DNA of 38,749 nt from assembly GCA_020851785.1 (NCBI GenBank), contig JADZCC010000098.1, forward strand, positions 1 through 38,749, written 5' to 3'. Under the pieces are notes generated by a model, which was not told the origin of the DNA, did not search any database, and saw only the letters and a program-made list of their open reading frames with translations. Below are positions 1-8,797 of this stretch, in pieces. The translations under genes were made by a program, and so were the position numbers. How positions within the stretch are numbered: the first letter of the stretch is position 1; each line of letters starts with the position of its first letter. The DNA comes from Anaerolineales bacterium. Lineage in GTDB: Bacteria; Chloroflexota; Anaerolineae; Anaerolineales; Villigracilaceae.

Positions 1-794
1 TGCGTTCCAGTAATCAACCCCATGCGATAGGCCACCTCTTCAGGACAGCCGATCATTAATCCCTGACGCTCCTCCACCGCTTGCACAAAGTTGGAAGCAT
101 GTAATAAATTTTCATGCGTTCCGGCATCCAGCCAGGCCACGCCGCGACTCAAGATTTGCACATTCAACTGTCCCTGCTCCAGATAAGCGCGATTGACATC
201 CGTAATTTCAAGTTCGCCGCGTGGGGAAGGCTGAAGGCGTTCGGCGATCTCAACCACCTGCTGATCATAAAAATACAAACCCGGCACAGCATAGTAAGAT
301 TTTGCCTGAGCAGGCTTTTCTTTGAGATCCACTGGATTGCCCAGCGCATCCAACGCTACGGCCCCATACGCGCTGATGTCGCGCACGGTATACGCAAAGA
401 TGTTTGCGCCTACTTCCAAGCGCGAAGCGTCCTGAACTTGTTTCCAAAAACCGGTTCCGAAGAAAATATTATCCCCTAGCACCAAGCTGACGGACTCCTG
501 CCCGATAAAATCCCGTCCCAGTAAAAAAGCGTCGGCAATCCCACGTGGATGGTCCTGCATGGCGTAGGTAAAACGCAGTCCCCATTGTTCGCCGTCTCCT
601 AAAAGGCGCTGAAATTGCGGCGCTTCATCTTTGTTGGTCACAATCAGAATGTCCCGAATTCCAGCCAGCATCAAAACGGAAAGCGGATAATAAATTAATG
701 GCTTATCGTAAACCGGCAGGAGTTGTTTGCTCACCGCCAAAGTAACAGGGTGTAATCTGGTTCCCCGCCCGCCCGCCAAAATAATGCCTTTCAT
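1..794 (-). CDS. rmlA: Glucose-1-phosphate thymidylyltransferase, C-terminus cut by window edge
   Basis: The enzyme makes dTDP-glucose from glucose-1-phosphate and dTTP, the first step to dTDP-L-rhamnose and related cell-surface sugars. The frame is open from ATG at 794 to the window edge, giving 264 residues; the family is about 290, so roughly 25 C-terminal residues are missing. Visible motifs are the N-terminal nucleotide-binding loop [11 protein letters not shown] (about residues 8-18), [16 protein letters not shown], and LGDNIFFG near residue 110. The ATG overlaps the rmlB stop as ATGA, so the two genes are translationally coupled. Identification is secure; the partial state comes from the window, not the gene. 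Confidence 0.93.
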   Translation of the reverse strand, partial: MKGIILAGGRGTRLHPVTLAVSKQLLPVYDKPLIYYPLSVLMLAGIRDILIVTNKDEAPQFQRLLGDGEQWGLRFTYAMQDHPRGIADAFLLGRDFIGQESVSLVLGDNIFFGTGFWKQVQDASRLEVGANIFAYTVRDISAYGAVALDALGNPVDLKEKPAQAKSYYAVPGLYFYDQQVVEIAERLQPSPRGELEITDVNRAYLEQGQLNVQILSRGVAWLDAGTHENLLHASNFVQAVEERQGLMIGCPEEVAYRMGLITGT

Positions 795-1855
795 CCCTGA
801 CCACGGAACTCATAGTTTTGTTTAACCCACTGCAGATACGCCGCATCCGTCAAAATTGAATCCAGCCAATCCAGATGGTCGAGATACCACTGGATCGTTT
901 TGTCCAGCCCAGATTCCAACCCATGTTTAGGCGTCCATTGAAATATCTGTCGGACTTTGGCAATCGCCAACGCATAACGGCGGTCATGTCCCGGCCGGTC
1001 GGAAACGCGCTTAATCAACTGGCGATACGGTTTCAGCGCAGGCCGAAGTTGATCGAAGCGCGCGCAAATTCTCTCTACAAGTTCCAGGTTGGTCATTTGA
1101 TTTTCTCCGCCAATGTTGTAACTTTCTCCAGCCTGCCCATCACGGAGAATTAAATAAAGCGCTTCGCAATGATCTTCAACATATAACCAATCGCGGATTT
1201 GCAATCCATCGCCATAGATGGGAATCTCTTGCGCTTGCAGGAGGTTTGCAATCGTCAACGGAATAAGTTTTTCGGGAAACTGGCGCGGCCCATAATTATT
1301 GGAGCAATGCGACAAGGTGATTGCCATTTGATAAGTATGGAAATAAGCCTGCGCCAGCAGGTCTGCCGAGGCCTTGGAGGCTGAGTAAGGCGAACGCGGA
1401 TGATAAGGAGTACGTTCCGTACAAGCCGCTTCCTCTGGGTTCAGGGATCCAAAGACTTCATCCGTAGAGATTTGATGAAACCTGCCCCTCATGCCCGCCA
1501 GCGCCCAATATTTTCGGGCTTCTTCAAGCAAAGTAAAAGTTCCATGCACGTTTGTTTTGATGAATTGATCCGGCTCAACAATGGAACGATCCACATGCGT
1601 TTCAGCCGCGAAATTCACAATGGTATCCACTGCGTATTTTTTTAACAACTCCCCCACCAGCGCAGAATCGCAGATATCTCCCTGCGCAAACGTATGGCGC
1701 GGCTGACGATTCAGGCTGGCAATGTTTTGAACGCCGCCAGGATAAATGAGTAAATCCAAATTAACGACGTGAACCCGGGATTCTTTTTCCAACAGATAGT
1801 TGATAAAGTTTGAGCCAATAAAGCCCACGCCGCCAGTCACCAGGACGTTTTTTAT
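791..1855 (-). CDS. rmlB: dTDP-glucose 4,6-dehydratase, probable AUA start
   Basis: This NAD-dependent extended SDR enzyme converts dTDP-glucose to dTDP-4-keto-6-deoxyglucose, the step after RmlA. It shows the Rossmann motif TGGVGFIG close to the N-terminus, STDEVFG with the catalytic Thr-Asp-Glu, and YSASK with the Tyr/Lys pair near residues 157-161. No ATG exists at the N-terminus. A GTG at 1840 would leave only one residue before TGG and has no ribosome site. An ATA at 1855 gives xKNVLVTGG, the usual family N-terminus, and is preceded by GAGG six bases upstream. An in-frame TGA at 1861-1859 rules out anything longer. The gene lies 19 bases after glpD and overlaps rmlA. Length from ATA is about 354 residues, normal for RmlB. 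The function is secure; the start is inferred. Confidence 0.9.
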   Translation of the reverse strand: MKNVLVTGGVGFIGSNFINYLLEKESRVHVVNLDLLIYPGGVQNIASLNRQPRHTFAQGDICDSALVGELLKKYAVDTIVNFAAETHVDRSIVEPDQFIKTNVHGTFTLLEEARKYWALAGMRGRFHQISTDEVFGSLNPEEAACTERTPYHPRSPYSASKASADLLAQAYFHTYQMAITLSHCSNNYGPRQFPEKLIPLTIANLLQAQEIPIYGDGLQIRDWLYVEDHCEALYLILRDGQAGESYNIGGENQMTNLELVERICARFDQLRPALKPYRQLIKRVSDRPGHDRRYALAIAKVRQIFQWTPKHGLESGLDKTIQWYLDHLDWLDSILTDAAYLQWVKQNYEFRGQG

Positions 1856-1874
1856 GGCTCACCTCGGCGGGCCA

Positions 1875-3566
1875 TCAGAGTTTCACTCCATGTCGGTCTG
1901 CCAGAAGCCGAAGCGTACGCTCCACCTCCGCCGCAGTCTGGTCGCCATTCCAACCCAACGCCTCCCCCAACACATCGGCCAATTCCACCAGCGCGGCTCG
2001 ATCCACCCGTCCCAGCATGGCCAGCAGAGTCCTGCGTAAGATCAGATCGTCCAAGTGGATGATTTTTTCATGTTGCGCCAGAAAAATAATTTCGCGCTTT
2101 GTATACTCCGGCAAGGATGCCAGCGGCGCGTCGCCAGCCAGAGCCATAAAACTGGCCAGCGCCTCCACCCGCGAACCATAGCGTTGATATAAAACTTGCA
2201 GGCGGTCTTTACTCAACCCGGTCCAGGCCGCCAAGCCATCCAATTGCCGCGCCTGTTCATCGGTCTGGACGGCGAAGCCGCGCCCGCCGCCAATGGCCAG
2301 GTCGCGCGTGTTTTTCTTGCGTTCCAGGTTCAGGAAACTTAGCGCTTTATCTGTCACCTGTTCCGCAAACGCGCGGAAGGAAGTCCATTTACCGCCCACC
2401 AGAGCGTACACCGGGTAGGTTAAATTGGTCCATTCGCCGCTCAGCGCTTCAATGCTATGATCGCGACTCAACTGGCCGGAGCTTTTTGCCGCGTTATTCG
2501 CCAAAGGACGCACGCCGGTAAAACGAAAGACTATCTGCTCGCGCGCAACCTGAATGGTTGGGAAAACCCGGCCAATCATTTCAAGGAAGTAATCTACTTC
2601 TTCTTCCGTGCAGGCCGCTTCGTCGGGGTGATTAATCTTGATGTCGGAAGTTCCCACCAAAACGCAATCGAAGAGCGGAAAGATCAACACAATCCGCCCG
2701 TCTTTATTCTCAAAGAAAAATTCATTCTCGCCAATCAGCGCGCGCAGTTCGGGATGTTTCAAAACCAGATGCGAGCCTTTTGTGCCGCCAATATATTTCG
2801 TCGAAAGGCCCAGCCCGTAATTTGTAAAATCAATCCACGCGCCGGAAGCATTAATCACCAATTGCGGATGAACTTCGTAAACTGCGTCGTTGAGTTCGTC
2901 GCGCAGGAGCACGGCATTCTTCCCGCCGCTGACCAAACTCACATAATTCAGCGCACGCGCGTTTGGGTTTTCCGCTTCGGCATCCAGAATCAGTTCCAAA
3001 GCGAGCTTTTCGGGGTGTGAAATCAGCCCATCGTAATAGACCGCCGTGTTCACAATCGCAGGATTTAGCTTGTCCCATTTTTTCAACGAAGCCGCGCGCG
3101 ATAAAAATTGATGGCGCGGCACAACCTGACTTGAACCGGCGTACGCGTCGTAGAGCATTAATCCAAGTTTGATAATCAGCGAGCCGCGCTCGGAAGGTTT
3201 ATCCAACAGCCCCAAAAACTTAAGCGGCGCGTTCAGCATTCCAGAAAAGCGACTAAAAATAGGAATCGTCGTCGCCAGCGGCTTGACGATATGCGGCGCA
3301 TTCTTAATCATCCGATTGCGTTCCTGCACCGCCTCACGCACCAGACGAAACTCCCCGTTTTCCAGATAGCGAATGCCGCCATGGGCCATATGCGAAGAAG
3401 CGGCGCTGGCGCCCGAACAAAAATCGCCGCGCTCCACCAGCAAAACGTCCACCCCATTTAGCGCCAGGTCGCGGAACGTCCCAATGCCATTAATCCCCGC
3501 GCCCACAATCAGCACGGAGACCTTGGGGTTTTCTCTAAGGGAGGAAAGGATTTCGTTGCGATTCAT
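1875..3566 (-). CDS. glpD: Aerobic-type glycerol-3-phosphate dehydrogenase (FAD)
   Basis: The protein oxidises sn-glycerol-3-phosphate to dihydroxyacetone phosphate at the membrane and passes electrons to quinone. It has 563 residues with an N-terminal FAD dinucleotide fold (VLIVGAGINGIG, about residues 18-29, followed by LLVERGDFCSGAS), a central DAO fold with GTSDIKINHP, and a helical C-terminal domain typical of GlpD/GlpA. The ATG at 3566 overlaps the stop of the GxxExxY gene, so its translation initiation region lies inside the repeat arm of that putative inserted element. With glpK upstream it forms the glycerol uptake and oxidation pathway; rmlB follows 19 bases downstream. Confidence 0.95.
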   Translation of the reverse strand: MNRNEILSSLRENPKVSVLIVGAGINGIGTFRDLALNGVDVLLVERGDFCSGASAASSHMAHGGIRYLENGEFRLVREAVQERNRMIKNAPHIVKPLATTIPIFSRFSGMLNAPLKFLGLLDKPSERGSLIIKLGLMLYDAYAGSSQVVPRHQFLSRAASLKKWDKLNPAIVNTAVYYDGLISHPEKLALELILDAEAENPNARALNYVSLVSGGKNAVLLRDELNDAVYEVHPQLVINASGAWIDFTNYGLGLSTKYIGGTKGSHLVLKHPELRALIGENEFFFENKDGRIVLIFPLFDCVLVGTSDIKINHPDEAACTEEEVDYFLEMIGRVFPTIQVAREQIVFRFTGVRPLANNAAKSSGQLSRDHSIEALSGEWTNLTYPVYALVGGKWTSFRAFAEQVTDKALSFLNLERKKNTRDLAIGGGRGFAVQTDEQARQLDGLAAWTGLSKDRLQVLYQRYGSRVEALASFMALAGDAPLASLPEYTKREIIFLAQHEKIIHLDDLILRRTLLAMLGRVDRAALVELADVLGEALGWNGDQTAAEVERTLRLLADRHGVKL

Positions 3567-4003
3567 TGATTATCCAAAGAATTTTTGCCGCGAATTTCAC
3601 TGATTGACGCAGATTTTTGATTTTGTTTTTGCGACTTAATAATACGCCGGTGTTCCAAAGAGTTTGCGCCAAAATTTAAAAGTAATCCGAGTTGCAACCC
3701 TGTCGCAGTTAAGTAGTGAATGGTTTGCGCTTCATGAGCAGAATTGAAGCGCGAAACCGACTTGATTTCGACAACATTTTTTCCATCCACCACCATATCG
3801 CTTTCGTATTCGCCAATCATGTCGCCTTTATAGGATACAGGTAGCTTAACTTTTTTTTCAAAAGGAATCTGACGAAGCTGTAATTCCTTTTCAAGCGCAG
3901 ATTGATAAACTGCTTCAAGAAAACCAGAACCAAGAACAGTATGTACTTCCATCGCCGCTCCTATAATTGCATAGGATAATTCTTTGTAAAGCAGTTCAGC
4001 CAT
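3563..4003 (-). CDS. GxxExxY protein (PD-(D/E)XK nuclease-like), in a repeat-flanked insert
   Basis: This 146-residue protein belongs to the GxxExxY family, which has a PD-(D/E)XK nuclease fold and no settled function. The name motif is seen as GSGFLEAVY (residues 25-33). The nuclease core is represented by the Asp of YESD (about 69) and EIK (79-81). The last 20 or so residues, after HRRIIKSQ, are low-complexity and are read from a repeat arm shared with the other end of the insert. The gene splits glpK from glpD and ends on the glpD start codon. Flanking arms at about 3577-3617 and 4019-4062 form an imperfect inverted repeat. Family assignment is firm; a mobile nature is inferred. Confidence 0.85.
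   Translation of the reverse strand: MAELLYKELSYAIIGAAMEVHTVLGSGFLEAVYQSALEKELQLRQIPFEKKVKLPVSYKGDMIGEYESDMVVDGKNVVEIKSVSRFNSAHEAQTIHYLTATGLQLGLLLNFGANSLEHRRIIKSQKQNQKSASISEIRGKNSLDNQ
3577..3617. repeat. Arm of inverted repeat flanking the GxxExxY gene (glpD side)
   Basis: The arm reads GAATTTTTGCCGCG, then AATTTCACTGATTGACGCAGATT. The reverse complement of 4019-4062 reads AATTCTTTGCCGCGGATT and then ACGCGAATTTTCGCAGATT, so the two arms match imperfectly over about 38 bases in opposite orientation. The 14-mer CTGATTGACGCAGA (3600-3613) recurs with two mismatches at 19449-19462 in a gene-less element. Confidence 0.6.
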
Positions 4004-4018
4004 AATTTCTCCCAGGAA

Positions 4019-4062
4019 TTATAATCTGCGAAAATTCGCGTAATCCGCGGCAAAGAATTATT
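4019..4062. repeat. Arm of inverted repeat flanking the GxxExxY gene (glpK side)
   Basis: This is the partner of 3577-3617 and lies between the glpK stop and the GxxExxY start. Its core, CTGCGAAAATTCGCGTAA then TCCGCGG (4026-4050), closely resembles 19498-19521 in the gene-less element between frr and pyrH, in the same relative orientation. Confidence 0.6.
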
Positions 4063-5539
4063 CAACCCAATTAAATGTTTTGGTCACGGCCTTCTTCCAA
4101 CCCGAGTATAAACCCTCCCGCCGATTCGCGCTCATCTTTGGCAACCATTCCCGATCCCTGCTCCAGTTGGCGCGCAGTTCGTCATAATCTTTCCAAAAGC
4201 CCACCGCCAGCCCCGCCGCATAGGCCGCGCCCAAAGCCGTCGTTTCCGCGACTTTTGGACGAATTACCGGCACAGCTAAAAGGTCCGCCTGAAATTGCAT
4301 CAGCAATTCATTGAAGACCATGCCTCCATCCACCTTGAGGGCTTGCAGTTTCACGCCCGAATCGTTTTCCATCGCGTCCAACACTTCGCGCGTCTGATAG
4401 GCAGTGGCCTCCAAGGCGGCCCGCGCAATATGATTTTTATTGACATAGCGCGTCAGCCCCACGATGACGCCGCGCGCATCTGAACGCCAATACGGCGCGT
4501 ACAACCCGCTAAAGGCCGGGACGAAGTAAGCGCCGCCGTTATCTTCCACCGCGCGCGCCAACGCCTCCACCTCCGCCGACGATTGAATTAGTCCCAAGTT
4601 ATCTCTCAGCCACTGAATCAGCGCTCCAGCAATCGCAATCGAGCCTTCCAATGCGTATACTGCCTTTTGAGCGCCAATTTTATAGCCCAACGTGGTTAGC
4701 AACCCAAATTTGGAAGGCATGGGATTTTCGCCAGTATTCATCAACATAAAACAACCCGTGCCATACGTGTTCTTCGCTTCGCCCGGGGTATAACAAGTTT
4801 GACCAAATAACGCGGCCTGCTGATCTCCCAAATCCCCGGCAATGGGAACGCCCTCCAAAATCATTTGCGCCCGGCCGTACTCCTCCGCAGAAGAACGGAT
4901 TTCAGGCAAAAGCGCCTTTGGAATATCCAGCAATTTTAATAGGTCGTCATCCCAATTCAAGGTCTGTAAATTCATCAGCAACGTGCGCGAGGCGTTGGTT
5001 ACGTCGGTCACATGCTGGCCCGTCAAATTCCAGAGAATCCAGGTATCCATGGTGCCGAAGAGCAACTCCCCTTTTTCAGCCTTGGCACGCGCGCCGTCCA
5101 CATGATCTAAAATCCACTTTATTTTTGGGCCGGAAAAATAAGTCGCCAACGGCAGGCCGGTTTTTGCACGAAGCCGATCCTGCCCGCCTGCTTTAGATAA
5201 TTCATTACAAATGACGTCGGTTCTTGTATCCTGCCAAACCAGCGCATGATAAATGGGCTGACCAGTTTTTTTATCCCAAACAACCGTTGTCTCGCGTTGG
5301 TTTGTGATTCCGATGGCCGCAATCTCTGTAACGGAGCAATTGGCCTTTTGTAACGCTCCCCGCATCACCGCCTGTGTGTTTTCCCAAATTTCCAGCGCGT
5401 CATGTTCCACCCAGCCCGGCTGAGGGTAAATTTGCCGATGTTCCTTCTGATCCACCGCAACCGCCCGCCCCGCTCGATCGAACAAAATGAAGCGGGTGCT
5501 GGTCGTGCCCTGGTCAATCGCGCCAACATATTTGGACAT
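4058..5539 (-). CDS. glpK: Glycerol kinase
   Basis: The enzyme phosphorylates glycerol with ATP to sn-glycerol-3-phosphate, the substrate of GlpD downstream. It has 493 residues, normal for the FGGY kinase family. The N-terminal phosphate-binding motif [10 protein letters not shown] (about residues 7-16), [11 protein letters not shown], and the C-terminal signature [18 protein letters not shown] are all present. The ATG at 5539 has AAAGGA seven bases upstream. No glycerol facilitator or GlpR regulator gene is visible nearby. The gene is the first of the glpK-GxxExxY-glpD-rmlB-rmlA unit. Confidence 0.96.
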   Translation of the reverse strand: MSKYVGAIDQGTTSTRFILFDRAGRAVAVDQKEHRQIYPQPGWVEHDALEIWENTQAVMRGALQKANCSVTEIAAIGITNQRETTVVWDKKTGQPIYHALVWQDTRTDVICNELSKAGGQDRLRAKTGLPLATYFSGPKIKWILDHVDGARAKAEKGELLFGTMDTWILWNLTGQHVTDVTNASRTLLMNLQTLNWDDDLLKLLDIPKALLPEIRSSAEEYGRAQMILEGVPIAGDLGDQQAALFGQTCYTPGEAKNTYGTGCFMLMNTGENPMPSKFGLLTTLGYKIGAQKAVYALEGSIAIAGALIQWLRDNLGLIQSSAEVEALARAVEDNGGAYFVPAFSGLYAPYWRSDARGVIVGLTRYVNKNHIARAALEATAYQTREVLDAMENDSGVKLQALKVDGGMVFNELLMQFQADLLAVPVIRPKVAETTALGAAYAAGLAVGFWKDYDELRANWSRDREWLPKMSANRREGLYSGWKKAVTKTFNWVE

Positions 5540-5557
5540 AGGAATTTCCTTTGATTA

Positions 5558-5681
5558 ACTCACCTTACGCAGTTTTGCGAAAATTCGTAAATTCTCCCTC
5601 ACCCTAGCCCTCTCCCAAAGGGAGAGGGGACTCCCTTCTCCAACGGGAGAAGGGTTGGGGATGAGGGCGCGTAAGGTGAGT
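5558..5681. repeat. Palindromic MITE-like element upstream of glpK
   Basis: Terminal inverted repeats ACTCACCTTACGC (5558-5570) and GCGTAAGGTGAGT (5669-5681) match exactly over 13 bases. Inside are nested hairpins: CCCTCTCCC/GGGAGAGGG and CCTTCTCC/GGGAGAAGG, enclosed by CCTCACCCTAGCCCT paired with AGGGTTGGGGATGAGG. The internal CTCACCCTAGCCCTCTCCC word is a very common dispersed repeat in environmental bacterial genomes. No gene is inside. It occupies most of the glpK-prfC gap. Confidence 0.75.
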
Positions 5682-5696
5682 GATTAATTGTAAAAC

Positions 5697-5726
5697 AAAA
5701 AGACGGGCAAATCTGCCCGTCTTTTG
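5697..5726 (-). terminator. Rho-independent terminator after prfC
   Basis: A perfect 9-bp stem AGACGGGCA/TGCCCGTCT (5701-5722) with a four-base loop is flanked by A runs and T runs on both sides. It lies just downstream of the prfC stop in the prfC direction. Confidence 0.85.
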
Positions 5727-5733
5727 AAATTCG

Positions 5734-7317
5734 CTAATTGCCACTCACATCCACAAATTTTAGCTCTGGATATTTTTCAGAATAATGCTTGAGCAGGAAG
5801 GTCGAGCCGAAGAGCGCCACCCAGGCTTCCCGTGAGTCCCGCGCGATGATCACTTCCCCACGATTGGGCAAGGCCTCCACGGCCGCATCCGGGCCTTGAA
5901 TCCAGCGGAGCAAAACGTGCGACAAACGCTCCAACTCGGTGGGGACATTGTATTCCGCTTTCAGACGCGCCTGCACCACCTCAAATTGCAACTGCCCCAC
6001 CACGGCCAAAATCGGCTCGCGCTTAAAGGCATTGACGTTATACATGATCTGCACTGCGCCTTCGCTTTCCAATTGCGAAAGCCCTTTCGCAAATTGCTTT
6101 TGCTTGTTCAAATCCAAATTTCGCAGTAAGGCAAAATGCTCCGGCTGAAAACGCGGAAGCGCGAGGAACTTCACCGGTTTACCGGCGCAGAGCGTATCGC
6201 CAATCGCAAAGCCGTCGTTGTTGGGAATGCCCAACACGTCGCCAGGGAAAGCTTCGTCAATGATCTCGCGTTCCGTCGCAAAAGGTTTGTATGGACGAAG
6301 TAAACGAATCGGCTTGCCGCTTTGCGTATGGAGCAAATCCATGCCGCGCTCAAAGCGTCCCGAACAAATTCGTAAAAACGCCACGCTATCCCGATGTTTG
6401 GGATTCATGTTCGCCTGAATTTTGAAAATAAAGCCGGAGAAATCCTCCTCTTCAGGAGAAACAATGCCTTCTTCGCTTTCATACGGCTGGGGCGCAGGCG
6501 CGTAACGGATGAACGTATCCAAAAATTGACGCACGCCAAAGTTCGTCACCGCGCTTCCAAAGAAAACCGGCGTTTGCTTTTCGCTCAACACGGCCTGATG
6601 GTTAAAGATCACGCCGACTTCATCCAACAACTGGACGCTCTCAATCAACGCATCTGCGCGCTTTTGGGATATTCTTTGTTGGGTAACGAGTTCTTCAAGC
6701 GGCAGAAATTCCTCCAAAGCCATGCGCTCGTTACGCTCGGTGCGTTCAAAGAGGTACACGCCTTTTTCGGCGCGATCATACACGCCCTTAAATTCAGAGC
6801 CGTCGCCAATCGGCCAATTCATCGGAACCGGCTCCATGCCCAACACTTTTTTAATCTCGTCCAGCAAATCCAGCGGGTCGCGGGCGGGACGATCCATCTT
6901 GTTGATAAACGTAAAAATGGGAATGCCGCGTTTGCGACAGACTTCAAACAATTTCAAGGTTTGCGGCTCAATGCCCTTCGCCGCATCCATCACCATCACC
7001 GCGCTATCCACCGCCGAAAGCGTGCGATAGGTATCTTCAGAAAAATCCTGATGGCCGGGCGTATCCAGCAAATTGATGACACAATCTTTATACGGAAATT
7101 GCAAAATGGTGGAGGTGATGGAAATGCCGCGTTCGCGCTCCATCTCCATCCAGTCGGAAGTGGTGGCGCGTTGATTTTTACGCGCGCGCACGTTGCCCGC
7201 CAATTCAATGGCGTTGCCATACAACAATAATTTTTCGGTCAGCGTGGTTTTTCCCGCATCCGGGTGCGAGATGATCGCAAAGGTGCGCCGTGCGGCCGTC
7301 GATTCTTGAACAGACAT
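5734..7317 (-). CDS. prfC: Peptide chain release factor 3
   Basis: RF3 is a translational GTPase that removes RF1/RF2 from the ribosome after peptide release. The 527-residue protein has the P-loop HPDAGKTT (residues 18-25), the RF3-specific switch segment ending in ERGISITST, DTPGHQD (G3) and NKMDRPARD (G4), then the usual domain II and III of the family. Length is typical. The ATG at 7317 has AGGAG in place upstream, and a TAAAAT box lies about 20 bases before that. It is transcribed as a single gene ending at the 5697-5726 terminator. Confidence 0.96.
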   Translation of the reverse strand: MSVQESTAARRTFAIISHPDAGKTTLTEKLLLYGNAIELAGNVRARKNQRATTSDWMEMERERGISITSTILQFPYKDCVINLLDTPGHQDFSEDTYRTLSAVDSAVMVMDAAKGIEPQTLKLFEVCRKRGIPIFTFINKMDRPARDPLDLLDEIKKVLGMEPVPMNWPIGDGSEFKGVYDRAEKGVYLFERTERNERMALEEFLPLEELVTQQRISQKRADALIESVQLLDEVGVIFNHQAVLSEKQTPVFFGSAVTNFGVRQFLDTFIRYAPAPQPYESEEGIVSPEEEDFSGFIFKIQANMNPKHRDSVAFLRICSGRFERGMDLLHTQSGKPIRLLRPYKPFATEREIIDEAFPGDVLGIPNNDGFAIGDTLCAGKPVKFLALPRFQPEHFALLRNLDLNKQKQFAKGLSQLESEGAVQIMYNVNAFKREPILAVVGQLQFEVVQARLKAEYNVPTELERLSHVLLRWIQGPDAAVEALPNRGEVIIARDSREAWVALFGSTFLLKHYSEKYPELKFVDVSGN

Positions 7318-7384
7318 GAACTCTCCTAAAAGCGGTACATTTTAGCATGAAAAAAAGTCCACGCTTCTGCGAAAACTTACAACG

Positions 7385-8299
7385 TTATGTTTCCCAATTT
7401 GGATTGCCAGCCAGGAAGGCTTTCCCGGACATCCGCTTCTTGCCCGCCGGTTGGACTTCCTCCAAAATCAACGCCCCATCCGCAGACATGATTGCGGGCC
7501 GCCCCTCGACCGTGAACCTGCTCGCCACGCCCAAGCCTTTTCCCTCGCCGACAAAAGCCCTGCCAACTTTCAGAATGTTTCCATTCCACTCAAACCACGC
7601 GCCCGGCCACGGGTTCATGGCGCGGACTCTTCTTTCTAGTTCGATGGCCGGTTGATGAAAATTAAGGAAACCGTCTTCCTTCTTTAGCATGGGCGCGTAG
7701 GTTGCGCCTATTTCTGGTTGCGGTTGTGGAGTCAGGTTTCCAGAGACGTATTCTGGCAGGGTCTCGATTAACAGATCCGCTCCGAGTTGGGATAAGGCCT
7801 GAAGCGCCGAACCAGTCGTCAGGTCTGGCGTGAGGCGCATGGATTTTTTCGCCAGCATGGGGCCGGTATCCAGTCCCACATCCATTTGCATAATCGTCAC
7901 GCCAATCTCTGCATCGCCCGCTAAAATTGCGGCGTTAATCGGCGCGGCGCCGCGCCAACGCGGAAGCAGGGAAGCATGGACGTTAATGCAACCATATTTG
8001 GGCAGGCTTAAGACATCCGCTTTGAGGATTTGCCCAAACGCGGCCACGACAATCAAGTCTGGATTCCATTGATGTAGTTGTTCGAGCGCTTGCGGCTCGC
8101 GCAGTTTTTGCGGTTGTAAAACGGGCAGGGCTAATTCCTGCGCCAGCGTTTTAACCGGCGGGGCTTTCAACTCACGCCCACGCCCGGAAGGACGGTCGGG
8201 CTGGGTGATCACGCCAACGACTTGATGGCGCTGGGCTAAAGCCCGCAAACTGGGCAGGGCAAATTCGGGCGAACCCATGAAAACGGTTTTGATGGACAT
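7385..8299 (-). CDS. fmt: Methionyl-tRNA formyltransferase
   Basis: The enzyme formylates initiator Met-tRNA using 10-formyl-THF. The 304-residue protein shows VFMGSPEFALPSL at the N-terminus, the catalytic Asn106/His108 in INVHASLLPRWRGAAP and Asp144 in GLDTGPM, followed by a C-terminal OB-like tRNA-binding domain. No peptide deformylase gene is adjacent. There is no Shine-Dalgarno before the ATG; instead TAAAAT (8311-8306) lies exactly six bases upstream, the spacing expected for a leaderless mRNA. prfC follows 67 bases downstream. Confidence 0.96.
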   Translation of the reverse strand: MSIKTVFMGSPEFALPSLRALAQRHQVVGVITQPDRPSGRGRELKAPPVKTLAQELALPVLQPQKLREPQALEQLHQWNPDLIVVAAFGQILKADVLSLPKYGCINVHASLLPRWRGAAPINAAILAGDAEIGVTIMQMDVGLDTGPMLAKKSMRLTPDLTTGSALQALSQLGADLLIETLPEYVSGNLTPQPQPEIGATYAPMLKKEDGFLNFHQPAIELERRVRAMNPWPGAWFEWNGNILKVGRAFVGEGKGLGVASRFTVEGRPAIMSADGALILEEVQPAGKKRMSGKAFLAGNPNWET

Positions 8300-8305
8300 G
8301 CTGGG

Positions 8306-8311
8306 ATTTTA
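8306..8311 (-). promoter_or_regulatory. -10 box of a probable leaderless fmt transcript
   Basis: TAAAAT, then CCCAGC, then the fmt ATG. A weak -35 candidate TTGGTA lies 16 bases further upstream. Transcription would begin at or next to the start codon. Confidence 0.5.
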
Positions 8312-8350
8312 ACATGCAACCTTGCAGTACCAAAGTACGAAACAAAGGGT

Positions 8351-8379
8351 TTGCGTTTTGCCTTGAAAGGCTGTAAAAT
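8351..8379 (+). promoter_or_regulatory. Promoter of the DUF4870 gene
   Basis: TTGCGT (8351-8356) and TAAAAT (8374-8379) are separated by 17 bases. A strong ribosome site GGAGGA (8405-8410) follows before ATG 8418. Confidence 0.55.
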
Positions 8380-8417
8380 AATTGAAGTTCAAACTTATTT
8401 ATTCGGAGGAATAAACC

Positions 8418-8726
8418 ATGTCTCAAGCGCCAATTTCACCAGATGTCACCAGCGACGATAGATTATGGGCCGCGTTAGCCTATGTATTTTCGCCGCTCAT
8501 CCCCATCATCCTCATGTTGATGGAAGACAAAAAGAATCGTCCGTATATCAAAGCCAATAATGTCCAAGCCTTGATTCTCGGTATTATTACTGTTGTTACT
8601 TCCGCGTTTTGTGTGGGCATTCTGGTTTTGCTCTATCAACTGTATTGCGGCTATCAGGCTTATCAAGGTCAGACGGTTAATATCCCCATTATTTCTGACT
8701 TCGTAAAGAATCAGGGCTGGGCGTAA
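8418..8726 (+). CDS. DUF4870-type small membrane protein
   Basis: The 102-residue protein resembles DUF4870/Tic20-like proteins: an N-terminal DDRLWAALAYVFSPL segment, a charged loop DKKNRPYIKANNVQA, and two further hydrophobic helices (about 50-75 and 80-90). Molecular function is unknown. It has a good promoter and ribosome site and is followed by a strong hairpin at 8742-8775, so it is probably expressed alone. The DUF4013 gene follows in the same direction. Confidence 0.75.
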   Translation: MSQAPISPDVTSDDRLWAALAYVFSPLIPIILMLMEDKKNRPYIKANNVQALILGIITVVTSAFCVGILVLLYQLYCGYQAYQGQTVNIPIISDFVKNQGWA

Positions 8727-8741
8727 GGTTCAACGAACTGT

Positions 8742-8775
8742 AATAGGCTCACTGTCACCGTACAGTGAGCCTATT
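8742..8775 (+). terminator. Hairpin terminator between the two membrane-protein genes
   Basis: A perfect 14-bp stem AATAGGCTCACTGT/ACAGTGAGCCTATT with a six-base loop lies 16 bases after the DUF4870 stop. The T tract is short, so termination may be partial. Confidence 0.7.
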
Positions 8776-8797
8776 TAGTTTCTAATTGGAGCAAGCC

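Noticed and set aside
6394..7230. Long plus-strand open frame (278 codons) opposite prfC
   Set aside because: It is antisense to a clear RF3 gene, His/Arg-rich as mirror frames of GC-rich genes are, and has no ribosome site or family.
8786..8797. TTG start for the DUF4013 gene
   Set aside because: It would place the GGAG ribosome site inside the coding sequence; ATG 8798 has the right spacing.
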